Below, one piece after another: positions 25,425-34,060 of a stretch of 38,570 nucleotides of DNA. The stretch covers positions 1 to 38,570 of the forward strand of contig CACFSX010000008.1 of the NCBI GenBank assembly GCA_902569095.1, written 5' to 3'. Made by a program: the position numbers and the translations under genes. Source of the DNA: an uncultured Alphaproteobacteria bacterium (lineage in GTDB: Bacteria > Pseudomonadota > Alphaproteobacteria > Methylaequorales > Methylaequoraceae). Positions within the stretch are counted from its first letter, which is position 1. Each line of letters begins with the position of its first letter. The notes beneath the pieces were generated by a model, which worked only from the letters and a program-made list of their open reading frames with translations, was not told where the DNA came from and ran no database searches.

Positions 25425-26456
25425 ATGAACGATAATAAACTAAATAAAATAGCTATTACACTTTCAGAACCACCAAGGGGTATCTTAGCTGCAGACGAGA
25501 GCACCAACACGATCACAAAAAGGTTCGATGGTATTGATGTTGATTCTTCATTCGAAAATAGAAGAAAATATAGAGAATTACTCTTTAAAACTCCTGATTT
25601 AAATAAATTTATAAGTGGTGTAATTTTATTTGATGAAACAATCCGTCAATCAACAAGTGAAGGCATACCATTCGCTGAGTTTCTCAAAAATTTAGGAATT
25701 TCCGTAGGAATAAAAGTTGATACTGGAGCTTTACAGTTGTCTCCTGGTTCCCCTGAAAAAATTACTGAGGGTCTTGATGGGTTAGATAAAAGACTTGAGG
25801 AATATAAAAAATTAGGAGCAATTTTTACTAAATGGCGAGCAATAATTGATATCAACGAAGAAAACTCTATTCCATCTGACTACGCCATAGATTTAAATTG
25901 TTTTAACTTGGCTAGATATGCTAGGATAGTCCAAAACCATGGTTTAGTTCCAATTGTAGAACCAGAGGTAATAATGGACGGAAATCACAACATTCACTCC
26001 TGTTATGATATTACTTCAAAAACACAAAAAAGCCTATTTCAACATCTTAAAACGCACTCTGTAGACTTGAGTGGCATACTTCTTAAACCAAATATGGTTA
26101 TTTCAGGAAAGAATTGCTCTGAACAAGCTTCTGTAGATGAAGTGGCTTCTTTAACTGTTAAGTGTTTGAAAGAAAACGTACCGAGCCAAGTTCCAGGCAT
26201 TGTTTTTTTATCTGGAGGTCAATCAAATGAATTGGCAACACAGCATTTGAACCAAATGAATAAATCCTCTGAGATCTTTTCCTGGAATTTAAGCTTTTCT
26301 TATGGAAGAGCTTTACAGCAACCTGCATTGAATGCATGGCAAGGAGAAGAAAAAAATATACGAAAGTCTCAAGAAGCTCTTTATAAGAGGAGTAATCTAA
26401 ATTCTAGTGCTACCTTAGGTAAGTATTCAATAGATTTAGAGAACCTTCAAACATGA
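25425..26456 (+). CDS. fba: Class I fructose-bisphosphate aldolase
   Basis: Schiff-base aldolase of 343 residues that makes or splits fructose-1,6-bisphosphate. The GILAADEST signature is at 19-27, Glu179 lies in VEPEV, the Schiff-base Lys221 is in GILLKPNMV, and FLSGGQS is present. It is the animal/plant-like class I form that needs no metal. It overlaps rpe by 4 bases, continuing a tkt-pgk-fba-rpe run that reads as a sugar-phosphate recycling module. Confidence 0.96.
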   Translation: MNDNKLNKIAITLSEPPRGILAADESTNTITKRFDGIDVDSSFENRRKYRELLFKTPDLNKFISGVILFDETIRQSTSEGIPFAEFLKNLGISVGIKVDTGALQLSPGSPEKITEGLDGLDKRLEEYKKLGAIFTKWRAIIDINEENSIPSDYAIDLNCFNLARYARIVQNHGLVPIVEPEVIMDGNHNIHSCYDITSKTQKSLFQHLKTHSVDLSGILLKPNMVISGKNCSEQASVDEVASLTVKCLKENVPSQVPGIVFLSGGQSNELATQHLNQMNKSSEIFSWNLSFSYGRALQQPALNAWQGEEKNIRKSQEALYKRSNLNSSATLGKYSIDLENLQT

Positions 26457-27103
26457 ATCCAAAGGTGAAAATCGCACCATCAATTCTTTCAGCTGATTTT
26501 TCAAACTTAGGTAAAGAAATATCTGATTTAGATAAAACAAATTGTGATTATATTCATATTGATGTTATGGACGGACATTTTGTTCCAAATTTAACAATAG
26601 GACCAGATGTCATAAAATCGATCAGAAATTTTACCAACAAAATGTTTGATGTTCACTTAATGATTGATCCTGTAAAAAAATATATACCTGAATTTGCAAA
26701 AGCAGGTGCAGATATAATCACTATTCATCAAGAAATAAGTGAAAAATTAATGGATTCACTTTCACTTATTAAAAAATTAAATAAAAAAGTTGGAATTTCT
26801 ATCAAACCTAAAACATCCCCAAAATTGCTTGAAAAATACCTGGACCATGTTGATTTAATATTAGTTATGACAGTTGAACCAGGTTTTGGAGGACAAAACT
26901 TCATGCACAGCCAATTAAAAAAAATATCCACCGTAAAAAAAATGATAGAAGGTAGGAATATTGAACTTGAAGTAGATGGGGGGATTAATCTTGATACCGG
27001 AAGAGAGGCAATAAATGCAGGAGCAAACGTTTTAGTTTCAGGGTCTACAATTTTTAAATCCAAAAAGTATAATAACATTATTGAAGCCCTAAGGAACTTA
27101 TGA
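26453..27103 (+). CDS. rpe: Ribulose-phosphate 3-epimerase
   Basis: TIM-barrel epimerase of 216 residues interconverting ribulose- and xylulose-5-phosphate. The motifs are all present: APSILSADFSNLG, HIDVMDGHFVPNLTIGP with His35 and Asp37 (metal ligands), DVHLMI with His68, MTVEPGFGGQ, and EVDGGI. It overlaps fba at its start and the RND adaptor at its end, both by 4 bases. The function pairs directly with transketolase upstream. Confidence 0.97.
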   Translation: MNPKVKIAPSILSADFSNLGKEISDLDKTNCDYIHIDVMDGHFVPNLTIGPDVIKSIRNFTNKMFDVHLMIDPVKKYIPEFAKAGADIITIHQEISEKLMDSLSLIKKLNKKVGISIKPKTSPKLLEKYLDHVDLILVMTVEPGFGGQNFMHSQLKKISTVKKMIEGRNIELEVDGGINLDTGREAINAGANVLVSGSTIFKSKKYNNIIEALRNL

Positions 27104-28101
27104 CTTTTTATTTATTTAAACTCCTTGTTTTATGTTTGGTTTTATTGAATAAAGTTTCTGCACAAAATCAAATTGTTGTAGGTGCTCAAGAGCCTATAGT
27201 TAAACAAATTTCAGATACTCTTGAACTTCCTGGTTCTGTATTAGCTAATGAGAGTGTCAAGATAACAAGCGTAGTATCAGAAAAAATTCACAGAATACTT
27301 TTTGAAGAGGGAGTATTTGTCAAAAAGAATCAGTTATTAATTGAGTTGTTAGATAACGAAGAAAAAGCGATTCTAAATCAAGTTAGTGCTGAGCTTGAAG
27401 AAGCTAGTATAAACTATAAAAGAGCTCTAAAATTATCTGAAAGAGGCAATATTTCGCAATCAATTTTAGATAACAGGCTTATGATAAAGAAAAAATTATC
27501 AGGAAAAATTAATGAAATTTCTGCTCAATTAGAAGATCATAAGATTAAAGCTCCATTTGATGGATTTACAGGAATAAGAAATTTTAGCGAAGGTTCATTT
27601 GTTAAACCAGGTGATGTTATTACAGAGCTACATGATATAAAAACACTAAAAGTCCAAGCTTATGTTCCAGAAAGTTTTTCTAATAAAATTGAAAAAGGTG
27701 ATGTTTTTTTAGTGGATATTAGTGACAATATACTCCAAAATATAAGTGGTAAAATTTACGTAATTGATCCTATAATCGATAAAAACACAAGGTCATTTAG
27801 GGTTATCGGTAAGATTGAAAATCCAAAAAATAAAATAAAACCAGGAATGATGGTTAATTTGAGAATTCCATTAGATGATAGAAACTCATTTGTTGTAAGA
27901 GAAAACGCGATAATTAATGAAGACGATATATCTTACGTTTTTCTTGTTGATAAAGATAATAAGATAATTAAAAAAAAAGTCGAGTTAGGCATTAGAAATA
28001 ATGGTGTAGTCGAGATAATTAAAGGACTTAAATCTAATGATATGGTTGTTTATGAAGGAATAAATAAAATACAAGAAGGCTCTTTGGTAGAAGTAAAATG
28101 A
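27100..28101 (+). CDS. RND efflux periplasmic adaptor (membrane fusion protein)
   Basis: A 333-residue HlyD/AcrA-family adaptor linking an inner-membrane RND pump to an outer-membrane channel. A signal peptide (YLFKLLVLCLVLLNKVSAQ) is followed by a split lipoyl-like domain (VSEKIHRILFEEGVFVKKNQLLIEL and KIKAPFDGFTGI), a short helical hairpin at about 90-145, a beta-barrel domain, and a membrane-proximal domain with RENAIIN. It overlaps rpe and the pump gene by 4 bases each. The short hairpin resembles those of heavy-metal or MexA-like minimal adaptors. The window's tolC could be the channel. Confidence 0.93.
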   Translation: MTFYLFKLLVLCLVLLNKVSAQNQIVVGAQEPIVKQISDTLELPGSVLANESVKITSVVSEKIHRILFEEGVFVKKNQLLIELLDNEEKAILNQVSAELEEASINYKRALKLSERGNISQSILDNRLMIKKKLSGKINEISAQLEDHKIKAPFDGFTGIRNFSEGSFVKPGDVITELHDIKTLKVQAYVPESFSNKIEKGDVFLVDISDNILQNISGKIYVIDPIIDKNTRSFRVIGKIENPKNKIKPGMMVNLRIPLDDRNSFVVRENAIINEDDISYVFLVDKDNKIIKKKVELGIRNNGVVEIIKGLKSNDMVVYEGINKIQEGSLVEVK

Positions 28102-31100
28102 ACATTTCAGAGTTTTTTATTAAGAAACCAGTATTTTGCTCAGTTCTCGCAATTTTTTTAGTTATACTTGGTTTTCTATCATTAAAGGAACTCCCCCTTA
28201 GACAATTTCCAGATATAGAAAGATCTGAAATAACCATCGACACGTTGTATCCTGGAGCGGCATCTGAAGTTATTGAAACAAAAATAACGGAAATAATTGA
28301 AGGACAGATTAGTGGTATTGATGGAATTGATTCAATTTCTTCAGTTAGTAGAGACGGTAGATCTAAAATTACAATAGAGTTTAAAGTTGATAAAGAAATT
28401 AATGAGGCCGCAAATGATGTAAGAGATGCAGTCGCAAGAATTTCAGATAACCTCCCAAAAGATTCTGATCCGCCTGAAATTTCAAAGATTGACTCAGATT
28501 CAAATGCAATAATGTGGCTTAATTTAACATCCAATGACATAAATCAACTTGAGTTAACTGACTACGCTGAAAGGTTTTTAATTGACAGACTTTCAGTTAT
28601 TCCTGGAGTTGCCAAAGTTAGAATATCTGGTGGTAAAAAAAAATCTTTAAGAGTTTGGGTTGATCCTATCAGATTGTCACAATATGGCATATCTGTAAAT
28701 GAAATAGAACAAAAGATATTAAGCGAAAACGTTGAAATTCCTGCAGGAAGAATAGAGTCAAAATATAGAGATTACACTGTCAAGTTAGAAAGCGGATACA
28801 AAACTGCGAATGACTTTAGAGATCTAGTCATAAAAAAAGTTGATGACTTTTCATTTGTTCGTTTGCGAGATGTTGCAAAGATTGAAATAGGCCCGGAGGA
28901 GACTAGGCAAATTTTCAGAGGAAATGCAGAGGAGATGATTGGCCTTGGTATTTTAAAACAAAAAAATGCTAATTTGATTGAGGTTACGGACAAAATTAAA
29001 GAAGAATTCCAAAAAATTCAAAGTGAGCTTCCAAAGAATATAAAAATTTACCAGAGCTACGACACCTCTCTTTTTGTATCTGAAGCACTTCAAGAAGTCA
29101 TTTTTACTCTTTGTTTTGCAATGTTTTTAGTGACAATAATTATTTTAATATTCCTGAAAAATATTAAAAGTACATTAATTCCTGTTATTACAGTACCAAT
29201 TTCAATTGTATCAACATTTATTTTTCTAAATTTATTCGGTTTTTCTTTAAATTTAATAACATTATTGGCATTAGTTTTATGTACTGGATTGGTAATAGAT
29301 GACTCCATTGTAATGCTAGAAAATATTCATAAGAAAATTGAAGCAGGAGAATCTAAGTTTCAAGCATCTATTAATGGTTCAAAAGAAGTATTATTTGCAA
29401 TATTATCTACCTCTGTTGCTCTCATAAGTATTTTTATGCCTATTATTTTTTTAGAGGGAGATACTGCAAAGTTATTTTTAGAATTATCAATAACTATAAT
29501 CTCTGCTGTTTTTTTTTCTACAATCATTTCAATAACTCTAACACCAATGCTTTGCTCAAAAATTTTAAATCATTCAGCACGGGAAAAACAATCTAAGCCT
29601 TTCTTAGACTTTTATTTAAATTTACTAAAATTTCTTCTCAAGAATAAATTTATTTATTATTTAATAATTTTTCTGATAATTTTCATTTCTTATCATCTTT
29701 ATAAAAACATTTCTAAAGAGTTTGCTCCTCAGGAAGACAGAGGAGTTTTTATAATGGTAATGGAATCTCCAGAAGGAAGTACTTTCGAAAACACAGTAAA
29801 TCAAATGCTTAAATTAGAAGAAAAGTTGATCGAATTCAATAAAAACAATGAAGCAAAAAGAATTTTATTAAGAGTACCTAGGAGTTTTTCTGGCACTGAA
29901 AACTTTAGTGATGGTCTTGGAATTATAGTGCTTAATCACTGGGACGAAAGAAGAAATATTTGGGAAATAATTAGGGATTTCAGGCTTATTTCAAAGGATA
30001 TTACCGATTCAAATGTTATAATTTTTCCTCCAAGAGGATTGGGTCAGAGAAGATCAGGCCAACAACTTCAATTTGTAATATCTGGGGATAATTATTCAGA
30101 CATAAATGAAAATATGAACATAATCCTAGATCAATTAAAAAAAAATGAAAACTTTCTTTTTACAAGAATTGACTACAAAAAGAATAGACCTCAACTTAAA
30201 GTAAAAATTGATAGGAATAAATCTTCAGATTTAAAAGTAACAAATAGCGAAATAGGAAGAACACTCGAAATACTTCTAGCAGGAAGAAAAATCAATACGT
30301 TCATAGAAAATGGGGAAGAATACTACGTTATCGTACAATCGAAAAAAGAAAACAGAGAAAATATAAAAGATATAGGAGCATTTGAAGTAAAAAATTTAGA
30401 CGGAAGGTACATAAGATTGGATAATTTACTGGAGTTTAAGGAAGTAACCGAGGCAAAAGAACTGAATAGGTACAATAAAATGAGGTCTATTACTCTTAGT
30501 GCTGGTCTCAAAAAAGGATATTCACTAGGAGACGCAATCGAATTTCTTGAAGAAACCTCAAAAAATAAACTAAAAGGAAATTACAAAATTGATTTTAAGG
30601 GTCAAAGTAAAGAATACAAAAAATCGATGAATCAATTTTACTTTTTATTTTTAGTCTCAATTTTATTCGTTTATCTTGTTCTGTGCGCTCAATTTGAAAG
30701 TTATAAATTTCCATTGATAATAATGCTGTCTGTTCCACTGACATTAATAGCTCCACTAGCTTCCATAACTTTTTTTGAAAATTCGCTTAATATCTTTAGC
30801 CAAATTGGATTAATAATATTAATTGGTATATCTGCTAAGAACGGTATTTTAATTGTTGAATTTGCCAGACAAATGAAAATAAAGGGGAAAAGTTCATACA
30901 ATTCAATAATTAATGCATGCAAAATGAGGTTTAGACCAATAATTATGACTGGATTTTCGACCGTAATTGGGGTAGCGCCTCTTCTTATTGGATCTGGTGC
31001 TGGATATGAATCTAGACTGACAATTGGAATAGTATTAGTTACAGGTATAATCTTCTCAATCTTGCTGACGTTGTTCTTCACTCCATTTTTTTTTAATGTC

Positions 31101-31115
31101 TTAGATAAGGACTAG
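28098..31115 (+). CDS. RND multidrug efflux pump, HAE1/AcrB family
   Basis: A 1005-residue proton-driven pump of the inner membrane, with the usual duplicated layout: helix 1 at the N-terminus (FCSVLAIFLVILGFLSL), a large periplasmic porter loop, six helices, and the same again. The proton-relay motif is VIDDSIVMLENI in helix 4, with two adjacent Asp. In the second half SAKNGILIVEFARQM contains the expected Lys. Other family motifs are PLRQFPDIERSEI and PGAASEVIETKITEIIE. Paired with the adaptor just upstream. The stop lies 8 bases from the convergent fhcA stop. The pump is at the end of a central-carbon operon. Confidence 0.95.
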   Translation: MNISEFFIKKPVFCSVLAIFLVILGFLSLKELPLRQFPDIERSEITIDTLYPGAASEVIETKITEIIEGQISGIDGIDSISSVSRDGRSKITIEFKVDKEINEAANDVRDAVARISDNLPKDSDPPEISKIDSDSNAIMWLNLTSNDINQLELTDYAERFLIDRLSVIPGVAKVRISGGKKKSLRVWVDPIRLSQYGISVNEIEQKILSENVEIPAGRIESKYRDYTVKLESGYKTANDFRDLVIKKVDDFSFVRLRDVAKIEIGPEETRQIFRGNAEEMIGLGILKQKNANLIEVTDKIKEEFQKIQSELPKNIKIYQSYDTSLFVSEALQEVIFTLCFAMFLVTIIILIFLKNIKSTLIPVITVPISIVSTFIFLNLFGFSLNLITLLALVLCTGLVIDDSIVMLENIHKKIEAGESKFQASINGSKEVLFAILSTSVALISIFMPIIFLEGDTAKLFLELSITIISAVFFSTIISITLTPMLCSKILNHSAREKQSKPFLDFYLNLLKFLLKNKFIYYLIIFLIIFISYHLYKNISKEFAPQEDRGVFIMVMESPEGSTFENTVNQMLKLEEKLIEFNKNNEAKRILLRVPRSFSGTENFSDGLGIIVLNHWDERRNIWEIIRDFRLISKDITDSNVIIFPPRGLGQRRSGQQLQFVISGDNYSDINENMNIILDQLKKNENFLFTRIDYKKNRPQLKVKIDRNKSSDLKVTNSEIGRTLEILLAGRKINTFIENGEEYYVIVQSKKENRENIKDIGAFEVKNLDGRYIRLDNLLEFKEVTEAKELNRYNKMRSITLSAGLKKGYSLGDAIEFLEETSKNKLKGNYKIDFKGQSKEYKKSMNQFYFLFLVSILFVYLVLCAQFESYKFPLIIMLSVPLTLIAPLASITFFENSLNIFSQIGLIILIGISAKNGILIVEFARQMKIKGKSSYNSIINACKMRFRPIIMTGFSTVIGVAPLLIGSGAGYESRLTIGIVLVTGIIFSILLTLFFTPFFFNVLDKD

Positions 31116-31123
31116 CTATAAAC

Positions 31124-32776
31124 CTACTGAGTAATTTCTTGGAAATTGTTTTCAGAAAAAAAGCTTTCATCAATTTCAAATTCATCTAGGCTTAAAGCAT
31201 AGTATTTATTAAACCACTCTTTAATTTTATTATGAATTTTAACATCGTAATTTAAATTTAAACACTTTGTAACTGTTTTCATATGCCTTAAAACCTTTCC
31301 TTTCTTGACAATTAAATTACCATTTTTAAAAACATACTCTGCATTTTTGAACATTCCATCAATAGATTTGCTAGGATTGTAAATAGATATGTCAGCTACT
31401 GATCCCGGTCTTAAAGAACCTCTGTCCTTTAAACCTAAAATTCGTGCAGGTGCAGACCTAGTCATTATGACTATTTCATATAAGTTATAAGTCCTCTTAA
31501 TTGATTTTATATTGCCAATCTCTTTTGCATTAATATTTATCTTATCTATCTCTGAGTTTCTAAAATCTAAATCCATAAGTAGTCTAATTAATTCAGGATA
31601 CGATGTAAAAGGTGCGCCGTTAGGATGATCCGTTGTCAAAAAAACCCTCCATGGATCTTTTATCATTAAGAAGAGTTCGAGCCCAATGGACCATTGAAGC
31701 GCATTTACAAAATTTTTTTGCTTATATTCATATGGTATTATTCCTCCTCCTCCATCTTCAACCTCAGAAATTACCCACTTTTTTGGATTGGCATTCGATT
31801 TAGCTTGATTTTGTTTCCAAATATCGGACGATATTGTAATAGTTGGTTTGAACATAACCTGTCCAATATCTACCGAAATATTTTCATTTTGGTTAATTTT
31901 TTCTGCTAATTTCAAAGCTCCAGATGAAAAACCTCTTTTCCCATCTTCTGCGTAACTATAAAATTGTATATGTGCTAGATGCATTCTCCTTCCTTGAGCT
32001 GCATCAATAGTATCTATAATTGAATTCACATTTCCTGCCATTCCAAGATTATTACAATGTACGTGTATAGGATGTGGAATTTTTAAATTTTCATTTGAAA
32101 TATTTAGGGCTTCAAGAATTTTTCTTGAGCTAACACCATATTGCGGTACTACGTCATCTAAACCAAAACTTTCGGATTCTCCTTTATATTTAAATAATTC
32201 TGTTCCACCTGCGTTAATTACCTTGAGGCCAATACTTTTTGAAGAATTAACATTCCATGCTACGTAATCGTCTATGTAAGATTGACCTTTTTGTTTGTTT
32301 AAAGCATCAAGTAAAAAATTGTCATTTCCAACTATTGCAAGACAACCTTTGTCAATCATAGGGATTTTTTCTAATTCTAGTTGAGTTAAAAAGGAATTAA
32401 TGGGTGTGACTGCGGGTTCTATAACTGTTGTAAAACCCATTTCAGCATATCTATAACCGGTTCCTTCAGAAGTCCATCTAGAATTAAATCCAGGTAATAT
32501 TTTTTTTCTTTTTAGATTGGTTTCTAAAAAGTTAGAATGAATTTCTGGAGATAGTAGTCTTGCATTGTTCACATTCCCACCTGCGATATGAGAGTGAATA
32601 TCGATTCCACCAGCCATCACAATCATCCCTTTTACATCATAAATAATATTATATTTTGAAGCTTCTGATTTAGAAGGTTTTGTGATAAATCCGTTGTCAA
32701 CGAATAAATCCTGAACTTTGCCATTTAATTTTTGTGTAGGATCAAAAACTTTACCATTTATGATTTTAAATTTCAT
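31124..32776 (-). CDS. fhcA: Formyltransferase/hydrolase complex subunit A (formylmethanofuran dehydrogenase subunit A family)
   Basis: A 550-residue amidohydrolase matching FhcA/FwdA, the subunit that releases formate in the tetrahydromethanopterin one-carbon oxidation pathway. The metal site is intact: His61 and His63 (GIDIHSHIAGG), Lys185 (IGLKVINAGG, the carboxylysine position), His238/His240 (HPIHVHCNNLG), His266/His269 (MHLAHIQF), and Asp383 (TTDHPNGAPFTSYP). The segments TGYRYAEMGFTTVIEPA and NFVNALQWSIGLELFL are diagnostic of this family over dihydroorotases. In Methylobacterium it sits with fhcB, fhcC and fhcD; here no partner is adjacent. It is divergent from folE across 104 bases, which should contain both promoters. 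Confidence 0.9.
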   Translation of the reverse strand: MKFKIINGKVFDPTQKLNGKVQDLFVDNGFITKPSKSEASKYNIIYDVKGMIVMAGGIDIHSHIAGGNVNNARLLSPEIHSNFLETNLKRKKILPGFNSRWTSEGTGYRYAEMGFTTVIEPAVTPINSFLTQLELEKIPMIDKGCLAIVGNDNFLLDALNKQKGQSYIDDYVAWNVNSSKSIGLKVINAGGTELFKYKGESESFGLDDVVPQYGVSSRKILEALNISNENLKIPHPIHVHCNNLGMAGNVNSIIDTIDAAQGRRMHLAHIQFYSYAEDGKRGFSSGALKLAEKINQNENISVDIGQVMFKPTITISSDIWKQNQAKSNANPKKWVISEVEDGGGGIIPYEYKQKNFVNALQWSIGLELFLMIKDPWRVFLTTDHPNGAPFTSYPELIRLLMDLDFRNSEIDKININAKEIGNIKSIKRTYNLYEIVIMTRSAPARILGLKDRGSLRPGSVADISIYNPSKSIDGMFKNAEYVFKNGNLIVKKGKVLRHMKTVTKCLNLNYDVKIHNKIKEWFNKYYALSLDEFEIDESFFSENNFQEITQ

Positions 32777-32880
32777 TTTGCAAATTCAGATATTAAGTAG
32801 TATTAAATATATTACTTTAAATTTTTTTTTTAAACACAAGATAAAATAATAATATTATATTAAGGCAAAAGAAAGAAATT

Positions 32881-33492
32881 ATGGATTCAGACTCACCTAA
32901 AAATGTTAAAATAGCACTTCAAAATAAAGTGACAAGAAAAGAAGCTGAAAAAGCGGTGGAAACTCTTATTAAATGGGCTGGTGACGATCCTGAAAGGGAA
33001 GGGCTAAAGGATACACCAAGAAGAGTTATCAGTGCGTATGAAGAATTTTTTTCTGGATACAAAGAGTCAGCTGAAAAGTATCTTTCCAAAACTTTTGAAG
33101 ATGTCCAAGGTTATCAAGACATGGTTATGCTAAAAGACATTCCTTTTAACTCTCACTGTGAACACCATATGGTACCAATTATTGGTGTTGCACACATTGC
33201 CTACATACCAGTAAAAAAAGTAGTTGGTATTTCGAAGTTAGCAAGAACAGTTGAGATTTTCGCTAGAAGACTTCAAACACAAGAAACAATGACACAACAA
33301 ATTGCTTCATCTATTAACAATGCTATGAAACCCAGAGGTGTTGCAGTTTTCATTAAAGCTATTCATCAATGTATGACAACAAGAGGCGTTGAAAAACCAA
33401 ACGTTTCAACAATAACAAATACTTTCTTAGGGACTTTTAAAACAAACCAAGATCTTCAGAGACAATTTCTTAATTATCTATCGAATTCATGA
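32881..33492 (+). CDS. folE: GTP cyclohydrolase I
   Basis: First enzyme of folate/pterin synthesis, 203 residues, converting GTP to dihydroneopterin triphosphate. The zinc site is Cys93, His96 and Cys164 (NSHCEHHMVP and HQCMTTRGV). Other family motifs are GLKDTPRRV, GISKLARTVEIFARRLQTQE and the QIA helix. The N-terminal 18 residues are poorly conserved, so the start is less certain. It overlaps hisI by 4 bases, a pairing common in Alphaproteobacteria. Pterin supply to folate, and perhaps to H4MPT, would suit the neighbouring fhcA. Confidence 0.96.
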   Translation: MDSDSPKNVKIALQNKVTRKEAEKAVETLIKWAGDDPEREGLKDTPRRVISAYEEFFSGYKESAEKYLSKTFEDVQGYQDMVMLKDIPFNSHCEHHMVPIIGVAHIAYIPVKKVVGISKLARTVEIFARRLQTQETMTQQIASSINNAMKPRGVAVFIKAIHQCMTTRGVEKPNVSTITNTFLGTFKTNQDLQRQFLNYLSNS

Positions 33493-33962
33493 TTAAAGAA
33501 TTCGATAAGAGAAATTCCGTTGAGGAAGTTGAAGAAGGTAAAATCTTGCAACCAAAATTCGATCAAAATAATTTGATTCCTGTAATTACTGTAGACCAGA
33601 TAAATAACGAAATATTAATGCACGGCTATATGAACCAAGAGGCTTTCCGATTATCTATGAACACCAAAGAAGCGCATTATTGGTCACGAAGTAGAAAATG
33701 TATTTGGAAAAAGGGTGAGACTAGCGGATTAATTCAAAAAATCAAAGAAATAAAAATTGATGATGATCAAGATTGTGTAATTTTTGAAGTTGAATTATGT
33801 GGTTTACAAGCTAGCTGCCATGTTGGCTATAAATCATGCTTTTATAGAAAACTTACGTTTAGGGAAGGTCATTATACGGATAAACTTGAATTTACAGAAA
33901 AAGAAAAAGTATTTGATCCAAAAGAGATTTATGGCAACGCTCCTAATCCAACTAAGCTGTAA
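33489..33962 (+). CDS. hisI: Phosphoribosyl-AMP cyclohydrolase
   Basis: Third step of histidine synthesis, 157 residues, opening the purine ring of PR-AMP. Family motifs are VDQINNEILMHGYMN, EAHYWSRSRKCIWKKGETSG and SCHVGYKSCFYR, with zinc ligands Cys110 and Cys117. The Cys of the usual DCDxD motif is replaced by Asp92 (DDDQD at 91-95), so the third ligand must be an Asp, or Cys96 just after it. Some alphaproteobacterial HisI proteins may share this. The C-terminal tail beyond residue 135 (FTEKEKVFDPKEIYG) extends the usual core. A fused HisE domain is absent. Confidence 0.95.
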   Translation: MIKEFDKRNSVEEVEEGKILQPKFDQNNLIPVITVDQINNEILMHGYMNQEAFRLSMNTKEAHYWSRSRKCIWKKGETSGLIQKIKEIKIDDDQDCVIFEVELCGLQASCHVGYKSCFYRKLTFREGHYTDKLEFTEKEKVFDPKEIYGNAPNPTKL

Positions 33963-33989
33963 TTTAATCCTATTTTATATTTAACAAAT

Positions 33990-34039
33990 GTTGTAATTAA
34001 CCACCACTGTGTTACATTTAACACATAGTTAATTATAAC
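33990..34039. promoter_or_regulatory. Nested inverted repeats in the aldehyde dehydrogenase promoter
   Basis: Two nearly concentric dyads. The outer pair is GTTGTAATTAAC (33990-34001) with GTTAATTATAAC (34028-34039), 11 of 12 complementary. The inner pair is TGTGTTA (34008-34014) with TAACACA (34019-34025), perfect around CATT. A possible sigma70 promoter overlaps them: GTTACA (34011-34016), 17 bases, TATAAC (34034-34039). The arrangement suggests an operator for an aldehyde-responsive regulator, or a leader hairpin. Confidence 0.5.
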
Positions 34040-34045
34040 ATTTAT

Positions 34046-34052
34046 TGGAGGA
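34046..34052 (+). promoter_or_regulatory. Strong ribosome binding site of the aldehyde dehydrogenase gene
   Basis: TGGAGGA, 8 bases before the ATG at 34061. It is a near-consensus Shine-Dalgarno in a window where most starts have none, fitting high expression. Confidence 0.75.
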
Positions 34053-34060
34053 AATAAAAA

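Noticed and set aside
30701-31081. 126-residue minus-strand ORF
   Set aside because: Antisense to the last helices of the RND pump, which is full length.
31124-32776. Dihydroorotase, allantoinase or D-aminoacylase as identity of the amidohydrolase
   Set aside because: The long segments TGYRYAEMGFTT, FVNALQWSIGLE and TTDHPNGAPFTSYP are specific to FhcA/FwdA.
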